Below are positions 32,821 to 41,705 of a stretch of 64,000 nucleotides of DNA, piece by piece. The notes beneath the pieces are model-generated. The model saw only the letters and a list, made by a program, of their open reading frames with translations, did no database searches and was not told the origin of the DNA. Origin of the DNA: Kerstersia similis (GTDB lineage Bacteria > Pseudomonadota > Gammaproteobacteria > Burkholderiales > Burkholderiaceae_B); the NCBI RefSeq assembly GCF_965139615.1, contig NZ_CBCSIQ010000009.1, positions 1 through 64,000 of the forward strand, given 5' to 3'. Numbering within the stretch: position 1 is the stretch's first letter; every line of letters starts with the position of its first letter. The position numbers and the translations under genes were made by a program.

Positions 32821-32843
32821 CATGTTTGCGAAAGACAAACATG
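32821..32843. promoter_or_regulatory. Candidate operator upstream of the epimerase operon
   Basis: CATGTTTG (32821-32828) and CAAACATG (32836-32843) form a perfect 8-bp inverted repeat with a 7-nt spacer, about 70 bp before the epimerase ATG. It contains one of three copies of TTTGCGAA (32764-32771, 32825-32832, and inverted at 32890-32897) in this 204-bp gap. Confidence 0.45.
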
Positions 32844-32914
32844 CACTTTGCCTGCGTCCCAATGCCAACCTGAATGCGGCTTCCTAGAATTCGCAAAAAA
32901 ACGAGGAGGCAGGC

Positions 32915-33832
32915 ATGAGGGTACTGGTGACCGGTGGCAGTGGCTTTCTGGGAGCATGGGTGGTGCGCCAGTTGGCCGCTGCAGGGGCGACTCCCGTGGT
33001 GTTCGACAGATCCCGCAGCCGCGACAAGGTGGTGCAGGTGGCTGGGGCGGCATTGGCGCGGGAGCTGGTGTGGGTGGTGGGAGATATCCGACGCCGTGAA
33101 GATGTGATGGTGGCCGCCGAGGGCTGCCAGCGCATCATCCATTTGGCGGGAATGCTTACGCCTGCCTGTTCGGCAGATCCGCTGCTGGGGGCAGAAGTGA
33201 ACCTGATGGGTACGCTGAATGTGTTTGAAACAGCGCGCGCTTTCGGGATGCCGCAGGTGGCCTATGCCAGCAGTGCAGGCGTCTATGGACCGCAGGACAA
33301 TCATGCGCCGCTACCGGCCACGTTCTATGGCACCTACAAGCTGGCCTGCGAGGGCGCTGCCCGCGCTTACTGGCTGGATCATGGCATGGCCAGTGTGGGC
33401 CTGCGGCCTTTTGTCGTTTATGGGCCGGGGCGCGAGAGTGGTTTGAGCGCCGGTCCGACGCTGGCCTGCCAGGCGGCTGCGTTGGCGACATCCTATGTGC
33501 ATCCCTTCACCGGTACTTGCGGCCTGGTGTATGTCGAGGATGTGGCGGCCGCCTTTGTGCAGGCCGCCTTGCATCCGACGTCCGGGGCGCAGGTTTTCAA
33601 TATGGGTGGTGAGGATGTCCCTGTCGAAGTCCTGCTGAATCTGATCCGCTCCAAGGTGCCCGATGCGCAGTTGCGGGCCGAGGGGCCGCCATTGCCGATT
33701 GCGACAGGGCAGGGGGATGCGGGCTTGGATGACTGGTTCCCGGAGCGGCCACGCACGGCCTTGGCCGATGGCTTGGCCCGCACGATTGCCTATTACCGGA
33801 CAGCGGCACGGCAACAGGAGCCATCGGTATGA
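32915..33832 (+). CDS. NAD-dependent epimerase/dehydratase
   Basis: This 305-aa extended SDR has the NAD-binding TGGSGFLG at the N-terminus, IIHLAGM, the Ser of ASSAGVYG, and the catalytic YxxxK in YGTYKLACEG. Family members act on nucleotide sugars or on sugar acids (for example uronate dehydrogenase). Its place in an operon with a second SDR and a TRAP transporter suggests a sugar acid or hydroxy acid substrate taken up from outside rather than LPS sugar synthesis. AGGAGG lies before the ATG. Its stop overlaps the next gene by 4 bp. Confidence 0.85.
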   Translation: MRVLVTGGSGFLGAWVVRQLAAAGATPVVFDRSRSRDKVVQVAGAALARELVWVVGDIRRREDVMVAAEGCQRIIHLAGMLTPACSADPLLGAEVNLMGTLNVFETARAFGMPQVAYASSAGVYGPQDNHAPLPATFYGTYKLACEGAARAYWLDHGMASVGLRPFVVYGPGRESGLSAGPTLACQAAALATSYVHPFTGTCGLVYVEDVAAAFVQAALHPTSGAQVFNMGGEDVPVEVLLNLIRSKVPDAQLRAEGPPLPIATGQGDAGLDDWFPERPRTALADGLARTIAYYRTAARQQEPSV

Positions 33833-34569
33833 CCCAGGATAAAAAAGGACGGGTCGCTTTGATCGCCGGGGCCGCGGGTGGCATAGGGGTCGCGGTGGCG
33901 CAGCGCCTGGCAGGTGAAGGCGCGGTACTGGCCCTGCTGGATAGGGAATCGGAGAAAGTCGAGGCTTTGGCAGAGCGCTTGCCGGGCAGCCTGGCGTTGA
34001 GCTGTGACCTGACTGATGAAGCAGAAGTCGGCCGGGCCGTCGAACAGGTGGCAAGGCATTTCGGACGGCTGGACATTCTGGTGCATAGCGTGGGTCTGAT
34101 CGGTGCGTCGCTGGCGGTGCATGAGCTGCCGGTGGAGGACTGGGATCGCATCATGGCAGTCAATCTGCGCAGCGCATTTTTATGCTCCCGCGCCGTCGTG
34201 ATGCCCATGCTGCGGCATGACTATGGCCGCATCGTGCATATAGCGTCCATCGCAGGCAAGGAAGGCAATGCCCAGCAATCGGCGTACTCGGCCGCCAAGG
34301 CGGGCGTCATGGCCCTGGTCAAGTCGCAAGGCAAGGAGCTGGCGCTTACCGGTATCCGCGTCAATGGCGTTGCGCCCGCTGTCATACAGACCCCGCTGGC
34401 CGATCAGATGACCCCGGCCGTGAAAGCGGCCGTGTTGTCGCGTATTCCGATGGGGCGGCCAGGCGAGCCCCGGGAAGTCGCCGCGCTGGTGTCTTGGCTG
34501 GCTTCGACCGAATGTTCATTTTCCACGGGGGCGACTTTTGATCTATCCGGTGGCCGGGCGACGTTCTGA
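33829..34569 (+). CDS. SDR-family oxidoreductase (FabG-like)
   Basis: This 246-aa short-chain dehydrogenase has AGAAGGIG, the catalytic Ser of HIASIAG, and YSAAKAG, ending TFDLSGGRATF. An Asp at the end of strand two (LLDRES) suggests NAD. It is translationally coupled to the epimerase (ATGA overlap) and precedes a TRAP transporter by 92 bp. A catabolic oxidation of the imported compound is the probable role. It is not the FabG of fatty acid synthesis, since no fab genes are nearby. Confidence 0.88.
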   Translation: MTQDKKGRVALIAGAAGGIGVAVAQRLAGEGAVLALLDRESEKVEALAERLPGSLALSCDLTDEAEVGRAVEQVARHFGRLDILVHSVGLIGASLAVHELPVEDWDRIMAVNLRSAFLCSRAVVMPMLRHDYGRIVHIASIAGKEGNAQQSAYSAAKAGVMALVKSQGKELALTGIRVNGVAPAVIQTPLADQMTPAVKAAVLSRIPMGRPGEPREVAALVSWLASTECSFSTGATFDLSGGRATF

Positions 34570-34661
34570 GACCGGCCTATGCCCGAAGGGGCAATGCAGC
34601 AGCCACGCTGTGCCCGCGTGAAGCCGGTGCGGCGACATCATAAAAATCCAAGGAGACAGAC

Positions 34662-35732
34662 ATGAAAAAAGACGATCCGCGCATGACGCAGGACACCCCG
34701 GCGGGCCGTCGCCGGTTTATGAAAACCTGCGGCGGGGCGACGGTTGCTGGTGTGGCGGCCGGCTGGTCGCTGCCGGCGCTGGCCCAGGCCAAGCCCATCA
34801 CGCTCAAGGCGGTGGTGCAGCATCGCAATGGCGAGTCGTACAAGAAGTGGGCCTGGCTACAGGAGCAGGTGGAGCAGCGCAGTGATGGCAGGTTGGCGAT
34901 CGAGATCACCACCATCGGTGAGCTGGGCCTGGGGGGCTCGGAGATGTTGCGGGTACTCAAAAGCGGCGTCATCGACATGGCTGAAGTCCTGCCGGGTTAT
35001 GTCGCAAGCGATTTCCCGATGATCGAGGCCTGCGATTTGCCAGGTATTTCCAAGAGCTTTGACCAGTCGCGCCAGATGTACGACGTCTGGACCAGCAAGG
35101 TTGTTGCCAGGCATGAAGCGGTGCTGGGCGGCAAGGTCATCAGTTCTTTCTGCTGGTCCACGATGTTCATGTACACCAAGTTCCCACTGGATGCGCTGGC
35201 GAATTTCAAGGGACGGAAGATCCGGGTCTTTGCGCCGGCACAGGCACGTTTCCTGACGGCCTTGGGCGCGGAACCGGTCAGCATGACAACCGCCGATATG
35301 TATCCGGCCCTGCAGCGCGGCATCATCGACGGCGCCATTACCGGCACCGAGCATGTGAAAGCCAGCAGCCTGTGGGAAGTCACGCGCTATATGACCAACA
35401 TCAATATTCCGCCCATGGGTTCCTACATCGTGCTGGGTTCGCGTTCCTGGGCCAGGCTTCCGGCGGATTTGCAGCAGATTTTTGTCGATATCGGCCCGGC
35501 GCTGACGGATCTGGGCTGGAAGCTTGGGCGCGATAACGATGTGCTGGGATTCGAGTATGCGCGGGAAAAAGACATGGTGCTGACCCTGGAAGCCAAGCCG
35601 GATTGGGTGCCGGAACTGACACGGATTTCCTCTCAGGACATCGTGCCCTGGTGGGCGGGACGTGCGGGGCCGCAAGCCAAGAAAAACTTCAACGAATTCC
35701 TGGCGCCTATCGTCGGCTACACGCTGAGTTGA
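34662..35732 (+). CDS. TRAP transporter substrate-binding protein, DctP family, Tat signal
   Basis: This is the periplasmic receptor of a TRAP (sodium-driven) uptake system, 356 aa. The leader carries an RRRFMK motif at residues 16-21 followed by a hydrophobic stretch and ALAQA, so export by the Tat pathway is likely rather than Sec. The DctP domain covers the rest; the conserved Arg contact region is KGRKIRVFAPAQARFLTALGAEPV. An AAGGAGA site lies before the ATG. The ligand is probably a carboxylate but cannot be named. The two membrane subunits follow. Confidence 0.9.
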   Translation: MKKDDPRMTQDTPAGRRRFMKTCGGATVAGVAAGWSLPALAQAKPITLKAVVQHRNGESYKKWAWLQEQVEQRSDGRLAIEITTIGELGLGGSEMLRVLKSGVIDMAEVLPGYVASDFPMIEACDLPGISKSFDQSRQMYDVWTSKVVARHEAVLGGKVISSFCWSTMFMYTKFPLDALANFKGRKIRVFAPAQARFLTALGAEPVSMTTADMYPALQRGIIDGAITGTEHVKASSLWEVTRYMTNINIPPMGSYIVLGSRSWARLPADLQQIFVDIGPALTDLGWKLGRDNDVLGFEYAREKDMVLTLEAKPDWVPELTRISSQDIVPWWAGRAGPQAKKNFNEFLAPIVGYTLS

Positions 35733-35808
35733 GCGGCTTTCCTGCCAACCCTGGCTCCCCTGGCGGTGCTGCCGTATGGGGGAGTGTCGTTCCTAGGGGA
35801 AGAACGTG

Positions 35809-36318
35809 ATGGTTCTACGTAATTTGTTGGCCCGCCTGGCGGAGTCCATGGCCTGGGTCAGCGGCCTGTTGTTTCTGCTGCTGGCGTTCTATATGACGGC
35901 GGATGCGCTCAGCCGCACGCTGGGCGGTCCGTTTACCGGTGTGGCGGATCAGGTCGCATCGCTGACGCTGGCGCTCGGGGCGTCGTGGGCATTGGCCATG
36001 GGTGTGAATAATGGCACCCATGTTCGTTCCGACATTCTGCTGCCTTTGCTGCCGGCGCCGCTCAAGCGGCTGTTTGGCATTTTTGCGCTGATCGGCCTGA
36101 CGGCCCTGGCGTGGATACTGACTTGCAATTTCTACATCATGGCCCTGGAGTCTTATGAAATCGGTGCCATGTTGCCGCAGTCCATCGTGGAAATGCAGCT
36201 CTACATCCCGCAAGCCATCTCAACGTTCGGCTTCCTGATTTTTGCCCTGACTTCGACGCTGGCGCTGCTGATTGCCATCGCGGGTCGTGCGGGCGCCGAT
36301 GAAGACGGAGGTGCCTGA
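35809..36318 (+). CDS. TRAP transporter small permease (DctQ)
   Basis: This is the 169-aa small membrane subunit of the TRAP system, with four hydrophobic segments. The DctQ core is in ADALSRTLGGPFTGVADQVASLTLALGASWALA. It helps couple the large permease to the receptor. The start could be GTG 35806 or ATG 35809; I use the ATG. It ends one base before the DctM start. Confidence 0.92.
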   Translation: MVLRNLLARLAESMAWVSGLLFLLLAFYMTADALSRTLGGPFTGVADQVASLTLALGASWALAMGVNNGTHVRSDILLPLLPAPLKRLFGIFALIGLTALAWILTCNFYIMALESYEIGAMLPQSIVEMQLYIPQAISTFGFLIFALTSTLALLIAIAGRAGADEDGGA

Positions 36319-36319
36319 T

Positions 36320-37633
36320 ATGGTTGCTGTCGTAACGACTTCCCTGCTGGTGCTGTTCGCCTTTTTCATGCTGAGCTTTCATGTGGCCAGCGCATTGGGG
36401 CTGACAGCCGCCATTACCGGCTCTTTGTTCCTGGGGGATATCTGGAGCTTTTTTGCCCAGATTCCCTGGAACAACATCAGCAACAGCGGTTTGATCGTGG
36501 TGCCGCTTTTTATTCTGATGGGAGAACTGCTGCTGCGCAGCGGTGTGACCGAAGACCTGTATGAAACGCTGTCCAAATGGATGGGGCGGGTACCAGGCGG
36601 TCTGCTGCATTCCAATGTACTGGCCAGCGGCCTGTTTGCCTCGATCTGCGGCTCCAGCGTGGCGACGACTTCCACCATAGGTGCGGTGGCGTTGCCGCAA
36701 ATGCGCCGGCACGGCTATGACGAAAAGCTGGCCATGGGTTCGATTGCTTCCGGCGGCACGCTGGGCATTCTGATTCCGCCCAGTGTGATCATGATCATCT
36801 ACGCCATCATGGCGGAAGTTTCCATTGCGCAACTGTATATGGCGGGGATTGTTCCTGGCCTGCTGATGATGGTGGCGTTCATGGTGGTGATTTTCATCGC
36901 TGCGCTGGTTGCACCTTCCAAGGCGCCCCGTCTGCAGGCTTCGGCAAGCTGGAGAGATCGCATCCGGGGCCTGCGGGCGATTCTTCCCGTGCTGGTACTC
37001 ATGTTCATGGTGCTGGGGACCATCTATGCCGGTATCGCAACGCCAACCGAGGCGGCGGGCTTCGGGTCGGTTGGGGCTTTTCTGCTGGCGTTGTTGCGTC
37101 GCCGGGTCAATCGGGCCATGTTGCGGGATGTCTTCCTGGCTACCGCGTCCACCACAAGCATGGTAATGCTGGTGGTAGTCACTGCCTTCGTGCTGCAGTT
37201 CGTATTGTCCCTGGGGGGTGTGCCGGCAGCGGTGTCCAACTGGATCGCAGGCCTGGGCTTGAGCCAGTTGGAATTGATCCTGTTGATCGCCGTGATCCTG
37301 GTGTTGCTGGGCACATTCATGGAAAGCATGGCCTTGATTGTGTGCACCATGCCGATTCTGCTGCCCATCCTGAAAATGGCAGGCGTGGATCTGGTCTGGT
37401 TCGGCATCATTGCGGTCATCCTGGTGGAGATGTCGCTGATTACGCCGCCGGTAGGGATGAACCTGTTCGTGATGCAGGGCTTGCGCACCCGGCTGGATGG
37501 CGCACATCGGGTAGGCCCGATCACGCAGGTGTTCGCCAGTACCGTGCCTTTTGTTGTCGCGATGGCGGTGGTGCTGGGTTTGATCATTGCCTACCCGAAC
37601 CTTGCCATGGGGCTGGTACACAGCATGCGCTAG
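36320..37633 (+). CDS. TRAP transporter large permease (DctM)
   Basis: This is the 437-aa membrane subunit that carries the Na+-driven transport, with about 12-13 hydrophobic segments. Family motifs include VVPLFILMGELLLRSG, GSSVATTSTIG, and GGTLGILIPPS. The ATG at 36320 follows the DctQ stop by 1 bp. It ends the LysR-independent operon epimerase-SDR-DctP-DctQ-DctM. A large hairpin follows the stop. Confidence 0.94.
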   Translation: MVAVVTTSLLVLFAFFMLSFHVASALGLTAAITGSLFLGDIWSFFAQIPWNNISNSGLIVVPLFILMGELLLRSGVTEDLYETLSKWMGRVPGGLLHSNVLASGLFASICGSSVATTSTIGAVALPQMRRHGYDEKLAMGSIASGGTLGILIPPSVIMIIYAIMAEVSIAQLYMAGIVPGLLMMVAFMVVIFIAALVAPSKAPRLQASASWRDRIRGLRAILPVLVLMFMVLGTIYAGIATPTEAAGFGSVGAFLLALLRRRVNRAMLRDVFLATASTTSMVMLVVVTAFVLQFVLSLGGVPAAVSNWIAGLGLSQLELILLIAVILVLLGTFMESMALIVCTMPILLPILKMAGVDLVWFGIIAVILVEMSLITPPVGMNLFVMQGLRTRLDGAHRVGPITQVFASTVPFVVAMAVVLGLIIAYPNLAMGLVHSMR

Positions 37634-37658
37634 CGCAACCGGTGTTGCGTCAGCGCCT

Positions 37659-37699
37659 GGGCGCCTGGGGGGTGTTTTCAGCTGTGCCCCCAGGCGCCC
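37659..37699. terminator. Strong hairpin between TRAP operon and Rpn-type gene
   Basis: A 13-bp perfect stem (37659-37671 with 37687-37699) and 15-nt loop lie between convergent genes. Only short T/A tracts flank it, so termination is probable but not textbook. Confidence 0.6.
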
Positions 37700-37718
37700 G
37701 CTTTGATGTACGGCAGGG

Positions 37719-38657
37719 TCAGTGAAAGACTTCAGCCTGTGAATTGGCGTCGAGCAGGCGTTCTGTCCATTGTTCCAATTGGGTGGCGTTGGCGTTTTCC
37801 AAGTGCTGCATGCTGTCCGGCTCGATAGTGCCGAATTTATGATTCAACATTCGTTGCAGCGCTGCCCTCAGGCCGGCGGCATGGCCTGCCTCATGCCCCT
37901 TCTGGCGCGCATCTTCCAGTCCCAACCAGTAATCGGCGACGGCCATCTCCCGGCGCACGGCAATGAGCCGCAAGTCGCGTTCGGTGTACATGTCTTCCAG
38001 ATGCTGCATGGCTTCACGAACGGGGGCGTATTCGATGGGGTTCATGAGAGTCTCTTCCTGGTTGTGCCGCAGGCAGGTGATCCAGGCAGTCAGCGCTGGG
38101 GGAAACGCATGCAGCGTTTCTGCCTTGGTGAGTTCGATTATATGTACCTGCATGGCCTGGCCCAACTGAACGGCGGGGTGGCGGGCATCACGCAAAGTGA
38201 AGTGCCAGTCAGCCTGGGCAGGGTAGTCTGGGTATAGGTCATGGCCCAGCAGGCTGATGCTGACCGCGGGCTTAAGTGCTTGATATTCCTGACCAGTATT
38301 GAGTTGGTCGGAAAGCATGCGGGTCAGGTAGAACAGGCTGCGCTGCGGCCATTGCGGGTAGTGGCGCAATTGCATTTCGACATTGAACAGACTGCCTTGC
38401 GTATCTTGCGCGAGGATATCCAGAATAATCTGTTTGCTCGATACGTCAGAGGGCAGAATATTCGGGTTGCGTACTTGCACGACCTGAATGGGCGGGTAGC
38501 GATAGCGCACGGCATTGATCAGATCGGTGAGCAGATGCAGCTGGCGCGAGAATAGTGTCTTGAATACCAGATCGTTGCTGAGTGGCAGTGCCCGGCGGGC
38601 GTTGAAGGGCGGTGCCGTGGCGGTGTGAGGGCGGGATTCTCGAGGGGGCGTCGTCAT
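37719..38657 (-). CDS. Second Rpn/YhgA-family nuclease
   Basis: This 312-aa PD-(D/E)XK family protein starts its domain at SNDLVFKTLFSRQ and carries the active-site pattern IILDILAQDTQGSLFNVEMQL (Asp, then ExQ). The C-terminal 45 residues resemble those of the Rpn-type protein at 10307-11386: both have LQRxLxxKFGT, then QWxERLLDA. It lacks the EGR repeats. The ATG at 38657 is chosen because earlier in-frame residues are Pro/Ser-rich. Related proteins promote recombination by nicking DNA; the role here is unknown. No inverted terminal repeats were seen. Confidence 0.78.
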   Translation of the reverse strand: MTTPPRESRPHTATAPPFNARRALPLSNDLVFKTLFSRQLHLLTDLINAVRYRYPPIQVVQVRNPNILPSDVSSKQIILDILAQDTQGSLFNVEMQLRHYPQWPQRSLFYLTRMLSDQLNTGQEYQALKPAVSISLLGHDLYPDYPAQADWHFTLRDARHPAVQLGQAMQVHIIELTKAETLHAFPPALTAWITCLRHNQEETLMNPIEYAPVREAMQHLEDMYTERDLRLIAVRREMAVADYWLGLEDARQKGHEAGHAAGLRAALQRMLNHKFGTIEPDSMQHLENANATQLEQWTERLLDANSQAEVFH

Positions 38658-38843
38658 GAGCGTGCTGTGCCTGTATGAAGAAACGGGACAGGCACAGTCT
38701 GAGGGTGAAGCAGGCGGCGGCAGGGCGGAATTTATCCCGTTCAGACAAGGGGATTTATACCCAGCCGGCCCTGCGCCATGCATGGGGCAGGAGCAGCCGC
38801 TGGCGCGGCTGCTGCCGAGGTGCCGCCGCCGGCGTGCTGCCGG

Positions 38844-39932
38844 TTAGCGTCGCTCCAGCAGTACGCCGCTTTCCATATGATGCGTCCAGGGGAACTGGTC
38901 GAACAGCGCACATTGTGTGATGCGGTGCGTGTCGTGCAGCTGGGCGATGTTCTGCGCCAGGGTCTCGGGGTTGCAGGAGACGTACAGGATCCGTTCGAAA
39001 CGGCGCGCCAGCTCACAGGTGTCAGGATCCATGCCGGCACGCGGCGGATCGACAAACAATGTGCCGAAGTCGTAGCTGCCCAGGTCGATATCCCTGAGCC
39101 GCTGGAATGGCCTTACCTGGTTGAGCGCCTGCGTGAATTCTTCCGCCGACAGCCGGGCAATGACCAGATTGCCGATGCCATTGGCTGCGATATTGGCCTG
39201 AGCTGCCGCCACCGAGGTCTTGCTGATTTCGGTCGCCAGGACGCGCCGAACCTGGGTGGCGAAAGGCAAGGTGAAGTTGCCGTTGCCGCAGTACAGTTCC
39301 AGCAAGTCATCATGCCGTTGCCCCAGCGCGTTGCATGCCCATTCGATCATCTTGATGTTGACCGTGCCATTGGGCTGGGTAAAGGCGCCTTCGGGTTGCT
39401 GGTAATGGAACTCCCGGCCCAGGATGCGCAGTGTTTCCGTGACATGATCCTTGCCAATCACACGACGCTGGCCGCGTGAACGCCCGATGAGGCTGATCCC
39501 CAGTCGGGCCGCCAGGGCGCTGGCCGTGTGTTCCCAGGCATCATCCAGTTTGCGGTGATAGCACAGCGTAACGAGCGCCTGGCCAGACAGAGTGGTGAGG
39601 AATTCCACCTGAAACAGGCGCTCACCCAGCACCGGGTCGGCATTCCATGCGGCTTCCAGTGGGGGCATGAGCGTATTGATGAGCTGGCTGGCGGGCGGGA
39701 ACTGTTGCAGCAGGATGGGGGTGCGTTTGCCTTCGCCGGGCGCAAACATGGCGTAGTGGCGCAATTCGCCTTCGCGCCAAAGGTGAAATTCGGCGCGCAG
39801 GCGGTAGTGCTGGCGCGGTGAGTCATGTACCTCGGGTGCCGGGGCGTCAAACGGCGCCAGCAATTGTGTCAGGCGCGCGCGCTTGGCGTCGAGCTGGGTC
39901 TGGTATTCGGATTCTTGGTAGTTGTGCGACAT
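38844..39932 (-). CDS. trmA: tRNA (uracil-5-)-methyltransferase
   Basis: TrmA makes ribothymidine at position 54 of tRNAs with SAM. The 362-aa protein is close to E. coli TrmA throughout. It has an N-terminal RNA-binding region and the SAM motif LLELYCGNGNFTLP. It also has VDPPRAGMD, the catalytic Cys in YVSCNPETL, and the ending ALFDQFPWTHHMESGVLLERR. The ATG at 39932 gives the normal length; the ribosome site is weak. No iron-sulfur motif is present, so it is TrmA rather than RlmC/D. Confidence 0.96.
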   Translation of the reverse strand: MSHNYQESEYQTQLDAKRARLTQLLAPFDAPAPEVHDSPRQHYRLRAEFHLWREGELRHYAMFAPGEGKRTPILLQQFPPASQLINTLMPPLEAAWNADPVLGERLFQVEFLTTLSGQALVTLCYHRKLDDAWEHTASALAARLGISLIGRSRGQRRVIGKDHVTETLRILGREFHYQQPEGAFTQPNGTVNIKMIEWACNALGQRHDDLLELYCGNGNFTLPFATQVRRVLATEISKTSVAAAQANIAANGIGNLVIARLSAEEFTQALNQVRPFQRLRDIDLGSYDFGTLFVDPPRAGMDPDTCELARRFERILYVSCNPETLAQNIAQLHDTHRITQCALFDQFPWTHHMESGVLLERR

Positions 39933-40116
39933 GGTGCGGGCCTGGCGATGATCCGGCGGTATCGTAACCCAGCGCAGTAGGCATGGGTGTCGGGCGGATG
40001 GGCCTGTCCCGGCCGGAGCACGGGCGCGGCATCGCGCAGGTTTACAATCGCGCGGTTTCCGTGGCCATTGGGGGGTGCGGACAAGGCCCGGGTGCTGCAG
40101 GCGGCGGGCTGCCGGG

Positions 40117-41382
40117 ATGATCATGATGAATGCAGAAACACGTGTTGGGCAGGTAGCGATCATAGGCGCCGGGCCGGCAGGCCTGATGGCCGCAGAACGC
40201 CTGTCCGCGCAGGGTGTGGCCGTGGATATCTACGAGGCCATGCCGTCGCCGGGCCGCAAGTTTCTGCTGGCGGGCCGCGGTGGCCTGAACCTGACGCACA
40301 CGGAGGCCGCCGACGCATTTGTGCAACGCTATGGCGCCAGGACGGCAGAGCTTGGTGCCTGGCTGGCGCAGTTCGATGCGGCTGCGGTCAGGCAGTGGGC
40401 GGAAGGGCTGGGGGTGGAAACCTTTGCAGGATCATCCGGGCGGGTGTTTCCTGCCGGCATGAAAGCTGCGCCGCTGCTGCGCGCGTGGCTGGCGCGTCTG
40501 GCGGCACAAGGGGCGAGGCTGCATGTGCGGCATCGTTGGCTGGGCTGGGCCGGTGATGGCAGTTTGCGGTTTGCCACGCCGGAGGGCGAACGCACCATCA
40601 CTGCTGAGGCCGTTATCCTGGCTTTGGGTGGCGCAAGCTGGCCGCGTATGGGGACGGATGGCAGCTGGGCAGGCTGCTTGCGTGAGCGCGGGATTGTCCT
40701 TGAGCCCTGGCAAGCGGCCAATGCGGGATTCCTGGTGGATTGGAGCACGCACTTTACAGAGCGCCACGCGGGCGAGCCCTTGAAAGATATCGCGCTGGCT
40801 GTTGCTGCTGCGACGGATACCGGCGCGGCTGAGGCAGCACTGAACTGGCGCCGTGGCGAGTGCATGGTGACGCGCTATGGCCTGGAAGGAGGGCTGATCT
40901 ACGCTCATGGCGCGGCCTTGCGTCAGCAACTCGTGGAGCAGGGGCATGCACAGCTATGGCTGGACCTGCTGCCGCAGCGCCAGGCGGCATGGGTCGCAGC
41001 GGAAGTGGCGCGCCCGCGTGGGGCGCGTTCCTGGTCCTCGCACTTGCAAAGCCGGCTGGGCCTCAAGGGCGTGAAGATGGCTTTGCTGCGCGAATGCCTG
41101 CCTGCCGATGTGTTCATGAACGCTCAGGCATTGGCGGCGGCCATCAAGAGGTTGCCGGTGCGTCTGGCTGGCATGCGGCCGGTGGCGGAAGCCATCAGCA
41201 GCGCGGGCGGCGTCAGCTTCTCGGAAGTGGATGGCCATGGCCAGTTGCAGCGTCTGCCTGGTGTGTTCTGCGCCGGCGAAATGCTGGATTGGGAAGCGCC
41301 TACCGGAGGCTATCTATTGACCGCCTGCCTTGCCAGCGGCGTGGTTGCGGCCCAGGGGGTCAGCCGCTGGCTGCAGCGTTGA
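40117..41382 (+). CDS. FAD-dependent HI0933-type flavoprotein (TIGR03862-like)
   Basis: This 421-aa flavoprotein has the FAD motif GAGPAGLMAAERLSAQG at the N-terminus, the conserved AGRGGLNLTHTE, and a C-terminal FAD segment ending in APTGGYLLTACLASG. It belongs to the HI0933/BaiN group, whose members include a bile acid reductase, but most are uncharacterised. Three ATGs (40117, 40123, 40126) are possible starts, so the N-terminus is uncertain by three residues. It is divergent from trmA and single in its unit. Confidence 0.85.
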   Translation: MIMMNAETRVGQVAIIGAGPAGLMAAERLSAQGVAVDIYEAMPSPGRKFLLAGRGGLNLTHTEAADAFVQRYGARTAELGAWLAQFDAAAVRQWAEGLGVETFAGSSGRVFPAGMKAAPLLRAWLARLAAQGARLHVRHRWLGWAGDGSLRFATPEGERTITAEAVILALGGASWPRMGTDGSWAGCLRERGIVLEPWQAANAGFLVDWSTHFTERHAGEPLKDIALAVAAATDTGAAEAALNWRRGECMVTRYGLEGGLIYAHGAALRQQLVEQGHAQLWLDLLPQRQAAWVAAEVARPRGARSWSSHLQSRLGLKGVKMALLRECLPADVFMNAQALAAAIKRLPVRLAGMRPVAEAISSAGGVSFSEVDGHGQLQRLPGVFCAGEMLDWEAPTGGYLLTACLASGVVAAQGVSRWLQR

Positions 41383-41647
41383 GCGGACACGGCGATCAGG
41401 AGGACGATCGGTGGCAGACGCTCCCATTTGGTACCAATAGCCTGGTCGGCACCAGGCAGGGGTGGGCCAGCTCGAAATAATAGGTCCGTATTAATGGATC
41501 CCTGTTGATCGTTCCGTGTGAATGGGCCAGCTTGGGGGAAACCTGATCCCGGGTTCGCCGGGATGGGAGGCTGGGGCGGGGATCGGGGTTGACCCTGATC
41601 GTCCCGTTCAAGGGCGGAAAATGATGGCGATCCCTGGCGGCGCTAGG

Positions 41648-41653
41648 TAGAAT
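41648..41653 (+). promoter_or_regulatory. Candidate -10 for the antiporter transcript
   Basis: TAGAAT at 41648-41653 would start transcription at about 41660, exactly where the hairpin begins. The -35 region (TGGCGA, 41625-41630) is a poor match at 17 bp. Confidence 0.4.
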
Positions 41654-41658
41654 ACGTA

Positions 41659-41705
41659 CCAGGGTGTTAGCCGCGGCTTGCGGCGAGACAGGTAACACGC
41701 GCTGG
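41659..41705 (+). ncRNA. Structured leader RNA, possible riboswitch (nhaA-I-like)
   Basis: The sequence folds into nested stems: CCAG/CTGG outside, then GTGTTA/TAACAC (41664-41669 with 41693-41698), then GCCGC/GCGGC with a 5-nt loop (41670-41684). An unpaired GAGACAGG lies on the 3' side. It is upstream of a putative Na+/H+ antiporter. The combination GTTAGCC...ACAGGTAAC recalls the nhaA-I motif (a reported Li+ riboswitch class), but that is from memory and needs a covariance search. The long distance to the gene is atypical. Confidence 0.5.
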
